This document shows positions 34,601-41,876 of a stretch of 41,876 bases of DNA, in pieces; the stretch's first letter is position 1, and every line of letters starts with the position of its first letter. Made by a program: the position numbers and the translations under genes. The DNA lies in assembly GCA_002706085.1 (NCBI GenBank), contig PAJO01000009.1, positions 101,330 through 143,205 of the forward strand, given 5' to 3'. The notes beneath the pieces were generated by a model that saw only the letters and a list, made by a program, of their open reading frames with translations, did not search any database and was not told the origin of the DNA. This DNA comes from Alcanivoracaceae bacterium (lineage in GTDB: Bacteria > Pseudomonadota > Gammaproteobacteria > Pseudomonadales > Alcanivoracaceae).

Positions 34601-35941
34601 ATGGCCCGTAAACGCAAGCCGCTTCCGGAAACCCCGGAACCCGCCAGCATTGAATCCCTCAGCCACGATGGCCGGGGTATCGCCCGCCGTGAAGGCAAGA
34701 CCACCTTTATCGATAATGCCCTGCCCGGCGAAGAGGTGATGTTCAAGTTCACCTACATGCGCAGTAAATTCGACGAGGGCAAGGCCGTCGAGATTGTCAC
34801 GCCCTCGGCGGACCGGGTTACCCCGCCCTGTGAGCACAGCACTCTGTGCGGCGGTTGTAGCCTGCAGCACATGAATCCCGAGGTGCAGATCGCGCGAAAG
34901 GAAGCCGTGCTGCGCGAACAACTGGAACATTTTGGCGGGTTAGCCCCAAAAGAATGGCTGGCGCCCCTGGCCGGGCCGATCACCGGCTACCGCAGCAAAG
35001 CCCGCATGGGCGTGAAGTATGTGGAAGCCAAGGATGAAACCCTGGTGGGTTTCCGCGAAAAGCGCAACAGCTTCATTGCCCAGCTGCGCACCTGCGAAGT
35101 GCTGGTGCCCCAGGTGGGCCACCGGTTGAATGATCTGCGGGGTCTCATGCATGGCCTGCAAAGTCGCAGCCGTATCCCGCAAATCGAGCTGGCCGCCGGC
35201 GATGACATCGTTGCTTTGATTATTCGCCATCTGGACCCACTTCCTGAGGCAGACCAACAGGCGCTGCTGGATTTTTGTCAGCCACTGGGCTGGCATCTGT
35301 ACCTACAGCCGGGCAACGAGAGCACCGTGCACCGCATCTGGCCTGCACTGACCGGGGCCGAAAACGAAGAGCGGCTGTACTACCGGCACCCCTCCGCGGA
35401 CGTGGAATTGGCCTTCCACCCCACGGATTTCACCCAGGTGAATGCGGAAATCAATCGCAAGATGGTGCCTCTGGCACTGGATTTGCTGGATATCGAGCCG
35501 CATCACACCGTGCTGGACCTGTTCTGCGGGCTGGGGAACTTCACTATCCCCGCAGCCAAGCGCGCGGCGAAGGTGGTCGGGGTCGAGGTCAGCCAGGCCA
35601 TGGTCAAGCGCGGCTATGAGAATGCCGCCCGTAACGGCCTGGAAAACCTGGAGTTTCATGCCTGGGACCTGAGTCAGGATGTCTACGGGCAAGCGTGGGC
35701 CGCAAAGGAGTATGATCGTATCCTGATCGACCCACCCCGCACCGGGGCCCTGGAAATGGTGAAACTAATGCCCCGGTTTGGTGCAAAGAAGATCGTTTAT
35801 GTCTCCTGCAACCCGGCCACGCTGGCCCGGGATGCCGGGGAACTCACGGCGTTGGGTTACCGTCTCAAGTCGGCTGGGGTGATGGATATGTTCCCGCACA
35901 CCACCCATGTGGAATCTATCGCGGTGTTTGAAAAGAAATAA
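34601..35941 (+). CDS. rlmD: 23S rRNA (uracil-1939-C5)-methyltransferase RlmD
   Basis: 446 residues: an N-terminal TRAM domain, a [4Fe-4S] centre with C77, C83, C86 and C165 (CEHSTLCGGC), and a C-terminal SAM domain with FCGLGNFTIPAA and the nucleophile C403 in VSCNPATL. It modifies U1939 of 23S rRNA. ATG 34601 follows a heptamer array with no ribosome site. Downstream is relA, 76 bp away, in the order rlmD-relA-mazG, also seen in E. coli and relatives. Confidence 0.95.
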   Translation: MARKRKPLPETPEPASIESLSHDGRGIARREGKTTFIDNALPGEEVMFKFTYMRSKFDEGKAVEIVTPSADRVTPPCEHSTLCGGCSLQHMNPEVQIARKEAVLREQLEHFGGLAPKEWLAPLAGPITGYRSKARMGVKYVEAKDETLVGFREKRNSFIAQLRTCEVLVPQVGHRLNDLRGLMHGLQSRSRIPQIELAAGDDIVALIIRHLDPLPEADQQALLDFCQPLGWHLYLQPGNESTVHRIWPALTGAENEERLYYRHPSADVELAFHPTDFTQVNAEINRKMVPLALDLLDIEPHHTVLDLFCGLGNFTIPAAKRAAKVVGVEVSQAMVKRGYENAARNGLENLEFHAWDLSQDVYGQAWAAKEYDRILIDPPRTGALEMVKLMPRFGAKKIVYVSCNPATLARDAGELTALGYRLKSAGVMDMFPHTTHVESIAVFEKK

Positions 35942-36017
35942 GATGGCTGGCGCATGCCGGTGTCTTGTCTGAAAGGCAGGGCGGCTGCAGCGGCAGGCTG
36001 ACAATGAAGGAAAGCCC

Positions 36018-38258
36018 ATGGTAACGGTTCGTCGACAGCCAACAGAAGGGGAGCTCGGTCACTGGCGTGACTGGGTCGCCCAGCTCGAATCCCGCGTGCC
36101 GCTGCGCAATCGCGAGATGCTGGAGCAGGCCTGTGAGCGGGCAGAGCAGTGCCAGTTGGCCGGCGAGGCGGCCGGGCGCAAATGGCCTTATGGCAAGGGC
36201 TGCCTGATCATCGGTCTGGAGATGGCCGAGGTACTGGTGGATCTCGGCGCAGATACCGATGTGCTGCCTGCGGCGGTGCTGTATCGCTCGGTCAGGGAAG
36301 GGCAGATTTCCCTGGTCGAAGTGGAAAAAGAATTCGGCTCCGAACTGGCGCGTCTGATTGAGGGCGTGCTGCGCATGGCGGCAATCAGCACCAACCTGAA
36401 CCCCACCCGCAAGGCGGTGCTGGGCCAGCAGGACGGCCAGCTGGACAACATGCGCAAGATGCTGGTGGCCATGGTCGACGACGTCCGGGTTGCTCTGGTG
36501 AAGCTGGCCGAACGGACGGTCATCATTCGCGCGGTCAAGGAAGCCGAGCCGGACCGCCAGCGCAAGGTGGCCCAGGAAATCTTTGATATCTACGCCCCAC
36601 TGGCGCATCGCCTCGGGGTCGGCCAGCTCAAGTGGGAGCTGGAAGATCTGTCGTTCCGCTACCTGCAGCCCGGTGCCTACAAGAAGATTGCCAAACTGCT
36701 GGACGAGAAGCGCCTGGCCCGTGAAGAGTACATCCGGGATGTGCTGGAACAGCTGCGCGGTTACCTGGACAAGAACGGTATCACCGGTGCCGAGGTGCAC
36801 GGCCGGGCCAAGCACATCTACAGCATCTGGCGGAAAATGCAGAAGAAACATCTGGATTTCGGCGAAGTCTATGATGTGCGCGCGGTTCGTATCCTGGTGC
36901 CAGAAGTGCGTGACTGTTACGCCGCGCTCGGGATCGTCCACTCCCTGTGGAAGCATGTCCCCAAGGAATTCGACGACTACATCGCCAGCCCCAAGAGCAA
37001 CGGCTACCAGAGCCTGCATACCGCGGTGGTGGGCCCCGAGCGCAAAATGCTGGAGGTGCAGATTCGTACCTTCGACATGCACGAGGACGCTGAGCTGGGG
37101 GTGTGCGCCCACTGGCGGTACAAGGAAGGGGCCAAGAAGGGCAAAGGCGGTGTCAGCGATTACGAACAGCGCATTGCCTGGTTGCGGCAGGTGCTGGAAT
37201 GGCACGAAGAACTGGGCGAGGACAGCCCGGACACCATGGTGGACGAGCTGCGCCATGGGCTGGTGAGCGAGCGGGTGTATGTATTCACCCCGGATGGCCA
37301 TGTGGTGGATCTGGAATCCGGCGCCACGCCGGTGGATTTTGCTTACCACATTCATACCGAAGTCGGGCACCGCTGCCGGGGCGCCAAGGTGAACGGCCAG
37401 ATTGTGCCGCTCAACTACACCCTCAATACCGGTGAGCAGGTCTCGATCCTGACTACCAAGGAAGGCGGCCCCAGCCGCGACTGGCTGACTCCGTCACTGG
37501 GGTATGTGGCCACGTCTTCCGCGCGGGCCCGTATCCAGCAGTGGTTCAAGCGTCAGGACCGCGATGTGCATATCGCCCAGGGCCGCGCCATGCTCGAGAA
37601 AGAGATGTCACGGCTGGCCCTCGACAAGGTCGACCTTGATACCCTGGCGCCACATCTGAACCTGAAAAGCGGCGACGATGTGCTGGCCGCATTGGGGGCA
37701 GGGGATCTGCGTCCGGGGCATGTGGTCAATCAGGTGCAGTCTCTGCAGCCGGACAGCAACCAGCAGGAACTGGACTTTGTGCCCGCCAAGCCCAAGGCGT
37801 CCCTGACTGGTGATGTCACCATTCAGGGCGTGGGGAATCTGATGACTCACATGGCCGGCTGTTGTCAGCCTGTGCCCGGTGAGCCGGTGATGGGCTTCAT
37901 CACCCTGGGCCGTGGGGTCACCGTGCACCGGGCCGACTGCGAGAAGCTGCTGGCCATGCAGAGCGATGATCCCAACCGGGTCATCGAAGTAACCTGGGGC
38001 GAGGCGGACCGCATCACCTACCCGGTGGACATCTTCCTGCGCGCCTGGGACCGTCAAGGCTTGCTGCGCGACGTGATTGCCGTGTTGTCCAATGAAAAGG
38101 TCAACGTCACCGCCGTGCACACCCAGTCCCACCAGGACGACAACACCGCCACCATGCTCCTCACCCTGGAAATCGCCACCCTCGGCAACCTGGGCAAGGT
38201 ACTGGCCAAGATGGACCAGCTGAAAGGGGTGTTGGAGGTTCGGCGCTACAAAAAGTAG
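36018..38258 (+). CDS. relA: GTP pyrophosphokinase RelA, (p)ppGpp synthetase I
   Basis: 746 residues, RelA size. The N-terminal hydrolase domain lacks the HD catalytic pair, so it should be inactive. The synthetase domain carries EFDD (317-320), the EXDD signature of monofunctional RelA, followed by YIASPKSNGYQSLHT. Then come TGS (VYVFTPDGHVVDL), a zinc-finger region with AGCCQPVPG, and an ACT domain at the C-terminus. It makes (p)ppGpp on ribosomes with uncharged tRNA. AAGGAAAG lies before the ATG. Its TAG stop touches the first base of the heptamer element. Confidence 0.96.
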   Translation: MVTVRRQPTEGELGHWRDWVAQLESRVPLRNREMLEQACERAEQCQLAGEAAGRKWPYGKGCLIIGLEMAEVLVDLGADTDVLPAAVLYRSVREGQISLVEVEKEFGSELARLIEGVLRMAAISTNLNPTRKAVLGQQDGQLDNMRKMLVAMVDDVRVALVKLAERTVIIRAVKEAEPDRQRKVAQEIFDIYAPLAHRLGVGQLKWELEDLSFRYLQPGAYKKIAKLLDEKRLAREEYIRDVLEQLRGYLDKNGITGAEVHGRAKHIYSIWRKMQKKHLDFGEVYDVRAVRILVPEVRDCYAALGIVHSLWKHVPKEFDDYIASPKSNGYQSLHTAVVGPERKMLEVQIRTFDMHEDAELGVCAHWRYKEGAKKGKGGVSDYEQRIAWLRQVLEWHEELGEDSPDTMVDELRHGLVSERVYVFTPDGHVVDLESGATPVDFAYHIHTEVGHRCRGAKVNGQIVPLNYTLNTGEQVSILTTKEGGPSRDWLTPSLGYVATSSARARIQQWFKRQDRDVHIAQGRAMLEKEMSRLALDKVDLDTLAPHLNLKSGDDVLAALGAGDLRPGHVVNQVQSLQPDSNQQELDFVPAKPKASLTGDVTIQGVGNLMTHMAGCCQPVPGEPVMGFITLGRGVTVHRADCEKLLAMQSDDPNRVIEVTWGEADRITYPVDIFLRAWDRQGLLRDVIAVLSNEKVNVTAVHTQSHQDDNTATMLLTLEIATLGNLGKVLAKMDQLKGVLEVRRYKK

Positions 38259-38419
38259 TGAACAGTTAACAGTGAATAGTTAACCGTTCGCGAGCTGGCG
38301 TTACCGGTATTTGAAGCACGCGGGCCGCGCTCAGGCCATGGGCGCGGCGTAAAGCCATGAAGAATGAACGGCATGTGATCGCGCCGCTGTTCACTATTCA
38401 CTGTTAACTGTTCACTGTT
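38258..38419. repeat. inverted heptamer-array element C
   Basis: GTGAACAGTTAACAGTGAAT plus AGT (38258-38280) is repeated exactly inverted at 38393-38415, giving a 23-bp perfect stem with four to five heptamers (CAGTTAA, CAGTGAA, TAGTTAA type) per side. It begins at the last base of the relA stop codon and ends at the base before the mazG ATG. The GC-rich centre has its own small hairpins. Confidence 0.88.
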
Positions 38420-39199
38420 ATGTCTGACTCCCCAATCACCCAGCTTCTCTCCATCATGTCCCGCCTGCGCGATCCGGAAACCGGCTGCCCGTGGGATATC
38501 AAGCAGGACTTTGATTCCATCGCCCCGTACACCATCGAAGAGGCCTTCGAAGTGGCCGAGGCCATTGCCCAGCGCGATTACCCGGAGTTGAAGGAAGAGT
38601 TGGGGGATCTGTTGCTGCAGGTGGTGTTCCACTCCCAGATAGCACGGGAGCAGGGGCTGTTTGACTTCAATGAGGTGGTGCAGGTGCTGTGCGACAAGAT
38701 GGTTCGCCGGCACCCCCATGTGTTTGGCGAGTCAGACGCCGCCGACGAGCAGGCGGTCAAGGTCAACTGGGAACAGATCAAGCAGCAGGAGAGGGCGCGC
38801 AAGGGGAAAACCCACCAGAGTGCCCTCGACGGGGTCCCGGCAGGTTTGCCGGCCTTGCAGCGGGCCTCGAAAGTACAGAAGAAGGCCGCCAGAGTCGGGT
38901 TCGACTGGCCGGAGACCGGCCCCGTGCGTGAGCAGGTGAACCTGGAGCTGGCGGAGTTGGATGAGGCGTTGCACCGTGGCCATCAGGCTGACATCGAGGA
39001 TGAGCTTGGCGATGTCATCTTTACCCTCGTCAATCTGTCACGGCACCTGAAAATCGACCCGGAGCAGGCCCTTCGCAAGGCCACTGCCAAATTCGAGACG
39101 CGCTTTCGGCAAATGGAACAGGACCAGCCCGCCCCCCTGGACACCCTCGACCCGGCGGCACTGGAAGCCGCCTGGCAACACGCTAAACGCCGCACTTGA
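38420..39199 (+). CDS. mazG: nucleoside triphosphate pyrophosphohydrolase MazG
   Basis: 259 residues with two MazG domains. The first has EE40-41 and the ELGD motif (60-63) for magnesium; the second is ELDEALHRG with EDELGDVIFT. It cleaves NTPs to NMP and PPi and is linked to ppGpp control in E. coli. ATG 38420 sits directly after the heptamer array and has no Shine-Dalgarno. It follows relA and is likely in the same unit. Confidence 0.94.
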   Translation: MSDSPITQLLSIMSRLRDPETGCPWDIKQDFDSIAPYTIEEAFEVAEAIAQRDYPELKEELGDLLLQVVFHSQIAREQGLFDFNEVVQVLCDKMVRRHPHVFGESDAADEQAVKVNWEQIKQQERARKGKTHQSALDGVPAGLPALQRASKVQKKAARVGFDWPETGPVREQVNLELAELDEALHRGHQADIEDELGDVIFTLVNLSRHLKIDPEQALRKATAKFETRFRQMEQDQPAPLDTLDPAALEAAWQHAKRRT

Positions 39200-39247
39200 C
39201 GCCAGCCGGGTTGGACGAAGGCCCGTCGACTCCACCCGTCCCTCTCT

Positions 39248-39290
39248 GTAGGAGCTATGCTCGCATAGCGATAACGAGCCTCAGCGAGGA
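39248..39290 (+). repeat. REP sequence, CTATGC class
   Basis: GTAGGAGCTATGCTCGCATAGCGATAAC-type unit with a six-base stem CTATGC/GCATAG, followed by GAGCCTCAGCGAGGA. An almost identical copy lies at 39483-39525. The 39200-39762 gap holds three REPs and no gene. Confidence 0.85.
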
Positions 39291-39396
39291 CAAGCCCTGT
39301 CACCACAAAGTTCACAGACATCACCGAGGTAAACCCGGGGATGTCTCTGTGCGTCAGTATGCACTGCGATGATGGTGGGTTTGTCCGGGGTGGGCT

Positions 39397-39421
39397 TTCG
39401 CGGCGGAACCTCCGCTCCTAC
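39397..39421 (-). repeat. REP sequence, GGAGGTT class (minus)
   Basis: Reverse complement reads GTAGGAGCGGAGGTTCCGCC, then GCGAA. Same class as 41024-41049. Confidence 0.75.
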
Positions 39422-39482
39422 AGCGGCTTCGCTTACAGGGTAGGGGAACTCCCTCCTCGCGAGAGATCCCCTCCAACTCGTT

Positions 39483-39525
39483 GTAGGAGCTATGCTCGCA
39501 TAGCGATAACAAGCCTCAGCGAGGA
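39483..39525 (+). repeat. REP sequence, CTATGC class (second copy)
   Basis: Near-identical direct copy of 39248-39290, 235 bp downstream, differing at one base in the tail (AACAAGCC for AACGAGCC) over most of its length. Confidence 0.85.
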
Positions 39526-39762
39526 AAGATCGCCGTTCAGGCATGCACCTGCGCTGAGAGAGGTCGACGGCTGAAACCCCTGCAAAACCCTGCCTAGCCT
39601 CACAAAGTTCCCAGTGAAATAAAAACTTCACATAAGAGCAACCTTTCCGTCACTACCCCTCCCCATACTGCCCCCCCAAGCAGAAAGCGATGCTTAAAAA
39701 CAGGGCATCAGCATTTGCTGATCCCTGCTTATTACATATTGCCTGATTGAAGGAGTGTTGGA

Positions 39763-40779
39763 ATGAAGAAGAATTTGCTTGCGATCGCTGTGGGGGCTGC
39801 CGTTGCCATGCCGGGCGTTGTACTGGCTGACGGTCCGACTGTTTACGGTAAAGTGAACATCTCCCTGGAGAACACTGAATTCGACGATGGTGTTAACCCG
39901 AGCGAAGATCAGTGGGAACTGAACAGCAACGCTTCCCGCCTGGGCGTTAAAGGTGATTTCGATCTGGACGTGGCTGGTCTGAAAGCTATCTACCAGGCTG
40001 AGTTCGAAATCAATGTTGATGACGGTGTTAAAACTCAAGACGGTGTTGGCCAAACCTTCACCCAGCGTAACATCTTTGGTGGCCTGAAGGGCGGTTTTGG
40101 TACTCTGATGGCGGGTAAGTTCGACACCCCCACCAAGAAAGCCCAGGGCAAGATCGACCAGTTCAACGATATCGGCGGTGATATCAAGAACGTACTGTCC
40201 GGTGAAAACCGTGCATCCAATATCATCCAGTACAGCACTCCGAAACTGGCTGACATGCTGACCCTGAACGCTGCCTTCATCCCTGCTGAGGGTGATGATC
40301 TGGACGGCGACGGCGAAGGCGAAACTGGCTTGGCTGACACCATCTCCGTGTCTCTGGTCGCTGAAAAAGACATGTTCTACGGTGCGGTTTCTCACGATGC
40401 CGACATGGAAGACGAGCTGGTTTCTGACGAGACTGGCGGCAGCGCTACCATCGACATCACTCGCGCCGTGGTCGGTCTGAAGCCGGGCAACCTGGAACTG
40501 GGTTTCCTGTACCAGATGGCTGAAGAAACTGAAGCGGATGGCGAAGAAACCTCTGCCATCGTCAGCGCCGCGTTCAAGATTGATCGCGTCAAGCTGAAAG
40601 CCCAGTACGGCATGACCGAGGGCGATGTGTCTGACGAAGAAGTTACCCAGATTAGCTTGGGTGCGGACTATAAACTTGCCAAAGCCAGCAAAGTCTACGC
40701 TTACGGTACGCAGCTTGAGTTCGACGTAGCTGATGAAGAAGAGACTATCTTCGGTATCGGTATGGAACACAAGTTCTAA
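39763..40779 (+). CDS. Gram-negative (OmpC/OprQ-type) porin
   Basis: 338 residues: signal peptide MKKNLLAIAVGAAVAMPGVV cleaved after VLA, then a 16-strand-type barrel. Typical general-porin stretches are TVYGKVNISLE, SRLGVKGDFDL, and FGTLMAGKFDTP in loop 3 position; the C-terminus ends in EHKF. Acidic composition and strongly biased codons indicate a major outer-membrane protein. GGAGTG precedes the ATG. It is monocistronic and followed by two hairpins. Confidence 0.9.
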   Translation: MKKNLLAIAVGAAVAMPGVVLADGPTVYGKVNISLENTEFDDGVNPSEDQWELNSNASRLGVKGDFDLDVAGLKAIYQAEFEINVDDGVKTQDGVGQTFTQRNIFGGLKGGFGTLMAGKFDTPTKKAQGKIDQFNDIGGDIKNVLSGENRASNIIQYSTPKLADMLTLNAAFIPAEGDDLDGDGEGETGLADTISVSLVAEKDMFYGAVSHDADMEDELVSDETGGSATIDITRAVVGLKPGNLELGFLYQMAEETEADGEETSAIVSAAFKIDRVKLKAQYGMTEGDVSDEEVTQISLGADYKLAKASKVYAYGTQLEFDVADEEETIFGIGMEHKF

Positions 40780-40787
40780 AATAATAA

Positions 40788-40807
40788 GGCCGGGGCCCAC
40801 CCCGGCC
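40788..40807 (+). other. GC-rich hairpin after the porin stop
   Basis: GGCCGGGG pairs with CCCCGGCC around CCCA. No T-run follows, so it may stabilise the 3' end of the porin mRNA rather than terminate it. Confidence 0.65.
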
Positions 40808-40834
40808 ACGATTTCCTCGACGCAAGTGACAGCT

Positions 40835-40858
40835 GCCCGCCTTTTGGCGGGCTTTTTT
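40835..40858 (+). terminator. intrinsic terminator of the porin gene
   Basis: GCCCGCC pairs with GGCGGGC around TTTT, followed by six Ts. Confidence 0.93.
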
Positions 40859-40907
40859 CGTTTGGCGGGAAGGGCCCCCATGCGAGCGATTAGAGCGCGC
40901 ATCCAGT

Positions 40908-40980
40908 GAACGCTGCAGGAGACCATGCTTGCATGACGATGCCTTTGGTCATTCGCATTACGAATGCTCGGCGAGCAAGA
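40908..40980 (+). repeat. degenerate REP, CTATGC class
   Basis: GCAGGAGACCATGCTTGCAT followed by GACGAT is a diverged unit with the CATGC/GCATG stem kept. A tail with GCTCGGCGAGC follows. Confidence 0.55.
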
Positions 40981-41023
40981 ATATCTAGCGGGGATGGCCC
41001 CTTGCTCTGAACACGAAGCCGCT

Positions 41024-41049
41024 GTAGGAGCGGAGGTTCCACCGCGAAT
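41024..41049 (+). repeat. REP sequence, GGAGGTT class
   Basis: GTAGGAGCGGAGGTTCCACC followed by GCGAA. The 40860-41380 stretch holds three REPs and no gene I can support. Confidence 0.75.
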
Positions 41050-41155
41050 CCCAACCTTGAATTTACCCTCTGCCATGACCAAAAACACTTGGGCAAAGAG
41101 ACCTGATGGGTTTTACCTCGTGATCAGGTGGCCTCGGTAGTGATAGGTTTTTTAT

Positions 41156-41200
41156 CCTCGGCGAGGCTCAGGATCGCCTTGCGAGCAAGGCTCCTACAGG
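41156..41200 (-). repeat. REP sequence upstream of the RAYT gene
   Basis: The minus strand reads GTAGGAGCCTTGCTCGCAAG then GCGAT, with a tail similar to the 39248 copy. The stem is CTTGC/GCAAG, a paired change relative to CTATGC/GCATAG. Confidence 0.8.
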
Positions 41201-41380
41201 AGTTCTGGCAGGGCGATTCTGTCGTTAATGGGGGGCGTCGCGAGATCAAGACCGCACCCCAATAGCCAATCACCCTGTCTTGGAATGGTGGTCGGCTTAC
41301 ATCAAGGGGCTGTCTGCACCCACAGCATTTCCATCTAACCGCTGATACCCCGGTCTGGCCTGTCACACCATTCTTGGCGG

Positions 41381-41824
41381 ATGAAAATTACACACCACGG
41401 ATCACGGCTTCGTAGCGGGCGCCACTCCCTTGTTGGCCAGCCGTATTTGATCACGATTTCAGCCCGTAAACGTCATGCCTTTTTCAAGGATCATGACATT
41501 GCCAAACGGACCTGCAGGGTCATTCACGAGATCGATTCGCTAGGGGCAAGCCACACCTGGTGCTTTGTGATCATGCCGGATCACTGCCACTGGATGTTGA
41601 CGCTGGAGGGCAATTATTCGTTGTCGCAAACCGTGCGGATGTTTAAAGGCCAGAGCTCGCGCCTGGCGGGCGTATCGCTGTGGCAGAGAGGTTTCCACGA
41701 TCGGGCCTTGCGCCGTGAGTCAGACCTGCTGCCCACGGCGCGGTATGTCATTGCCAATCCGCTGCGGGCGGGGTTGGTGACCCGGTTGGGGGATTATCCG
41801 TATTGGGATGCGGTCTGGTTGTAG
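41381..41824 (+). CDS. REP-associated tyrosine transposase (RAYT)
   Basis: 147-residue Y1/HUH single-strand nuclease of the IS200-like REP-associated group. The metal-binding HUH motif is H68-x-H70 in VIMPDHCHWML; the nucleophile is Y122 in ARYVIANPLRAGLV. Members cut at REP sequences and are held to move or spread REPINs. It is a single-copy gene flanked by REPs of the same class and orientation at 41156 and 41833. GGCGG lies just before the ATG. The protein looks complete, so it may still be active. Confidence 0.9.
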   Translation: MKITHHGSRLRSGRHSLVGQPYLITISARKRHAFFKDHDIAKRTCRVIHEIDSLGASHTWCFVIMPDHCHWMLTLEGNYSLSQTVRMFKGQSSRLAGVSLWQRGFHDRALRRESDLLPTARYVIANPLRAGLVTRLGDYPYWDAVWL

Positions 41825-41832
41825 GTTTGAGA

Positions 41833-41858
41833 ATCGCCATGCAAGCATAGCTCCTACA
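41833..41858 (-). repeat. REP sequence downstream of the RAYT gene
   Basis: The minus strand reads GTGTAGGAGCTATGCTTGCA then TGGCGAT. Same orientation as the upstream REP at 41156, as commonly seen around RAYT genes. Confidence 0.75.
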
Positions 41859-41876
41859 CGGGGCGGGGGTGATGTC

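Noticed and set aside
35916-37370. 484-codon minus-strand open frame opposite relA
   Set aside because: His/Gln-rich antisense translation with no family features.
39248-39525. Repeated REP units as a short CRISPR array
   Set aside because: Only two near-identical copies with 190 bp between, each a hairpin with GTAGGAGC head; these are REPs.
39694-41088. 464-codon minus-strand open frame opposite the porin
   Set aside because: Created by porin codon bias on the other strand; it also runs through the terminator and REPs.

Overview
The window is chromosomal DNA from a Gram-negative gammaproteobacterium. The mix fits a marine hydrocarbonoclastic lineage such as Alcanivorax or a close relative: an FadI-type thiolase beside a long FabG-like reductase, two exported lipase-like hydrolases, NasS/NasT nitrate control, a MesD/MesX methionine synthase and many REP sequences. 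The genus is an inference from gene content, not from a database match.

Layout. 1-9.7 kb: housekeeping genes, mostly on the minus strand (rluA, a second-type Lon protease, a small methyltransferase, a lipoprotein hydrolase, a DMT transporter, rimO), with an AarF-like kinase, thpR and a PEBP-family protein on plus. A bidirectional terminator, tRNA-Pro(CGG) and rlmG follow. 11.1-18.5 kb: a nitrate-uptake regulon. A sigma-54 promoter and an ANTAR-type leader RNA precede nrtA-nrtB-ATPase-porin; a second sigma-54 promoter with two NtrC-like sites precedes nasT, then a 51-codon basic ORF coupled to nasS. nrtA is frameshifted and nrtB appears frameshifted at its start, in this sequence.

18.7-23.5 kb: a TauE/SafE permease, a flavin reductase, and mesD-mesX (oxygen-dependent, folate-independent methionine synthesis), divergent from a MetR-like LysR regulator. 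24.2-27.5 kb: the FabG-like reductase divergent from fadI. 27.6-30.3 kb: an operon of two PepSY proteins, a response regulator and a histidine kinase, preceded by four 11-bp direct repeats. 30.3-32.7 kb: a LuxR-type regulator divergent from an exported hydrolase. 32.8-39.2 kb: cysM, a PolB-like exonuclease, rlmD, relA and mazG. 39.8-40.8 kb: a trimeric-type porin. 41.4 kb: a REP-associated tyrosine transposase (RAYT).

Three families of short non-coding repeats are scattered through the window: (i) three copies of a 265-315 bp MITE-like element whose inverted-repeat arms change together between copies; (ii) heptamer arrays of the CAGTTAA type, two of them paired as inverted arrays, lying at gene stop and start codons; (iii) REP/REPIN sequences of two sequence classes together with the RAYT. 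With the nitrate leader RNA, these repeats are the most unusual content.
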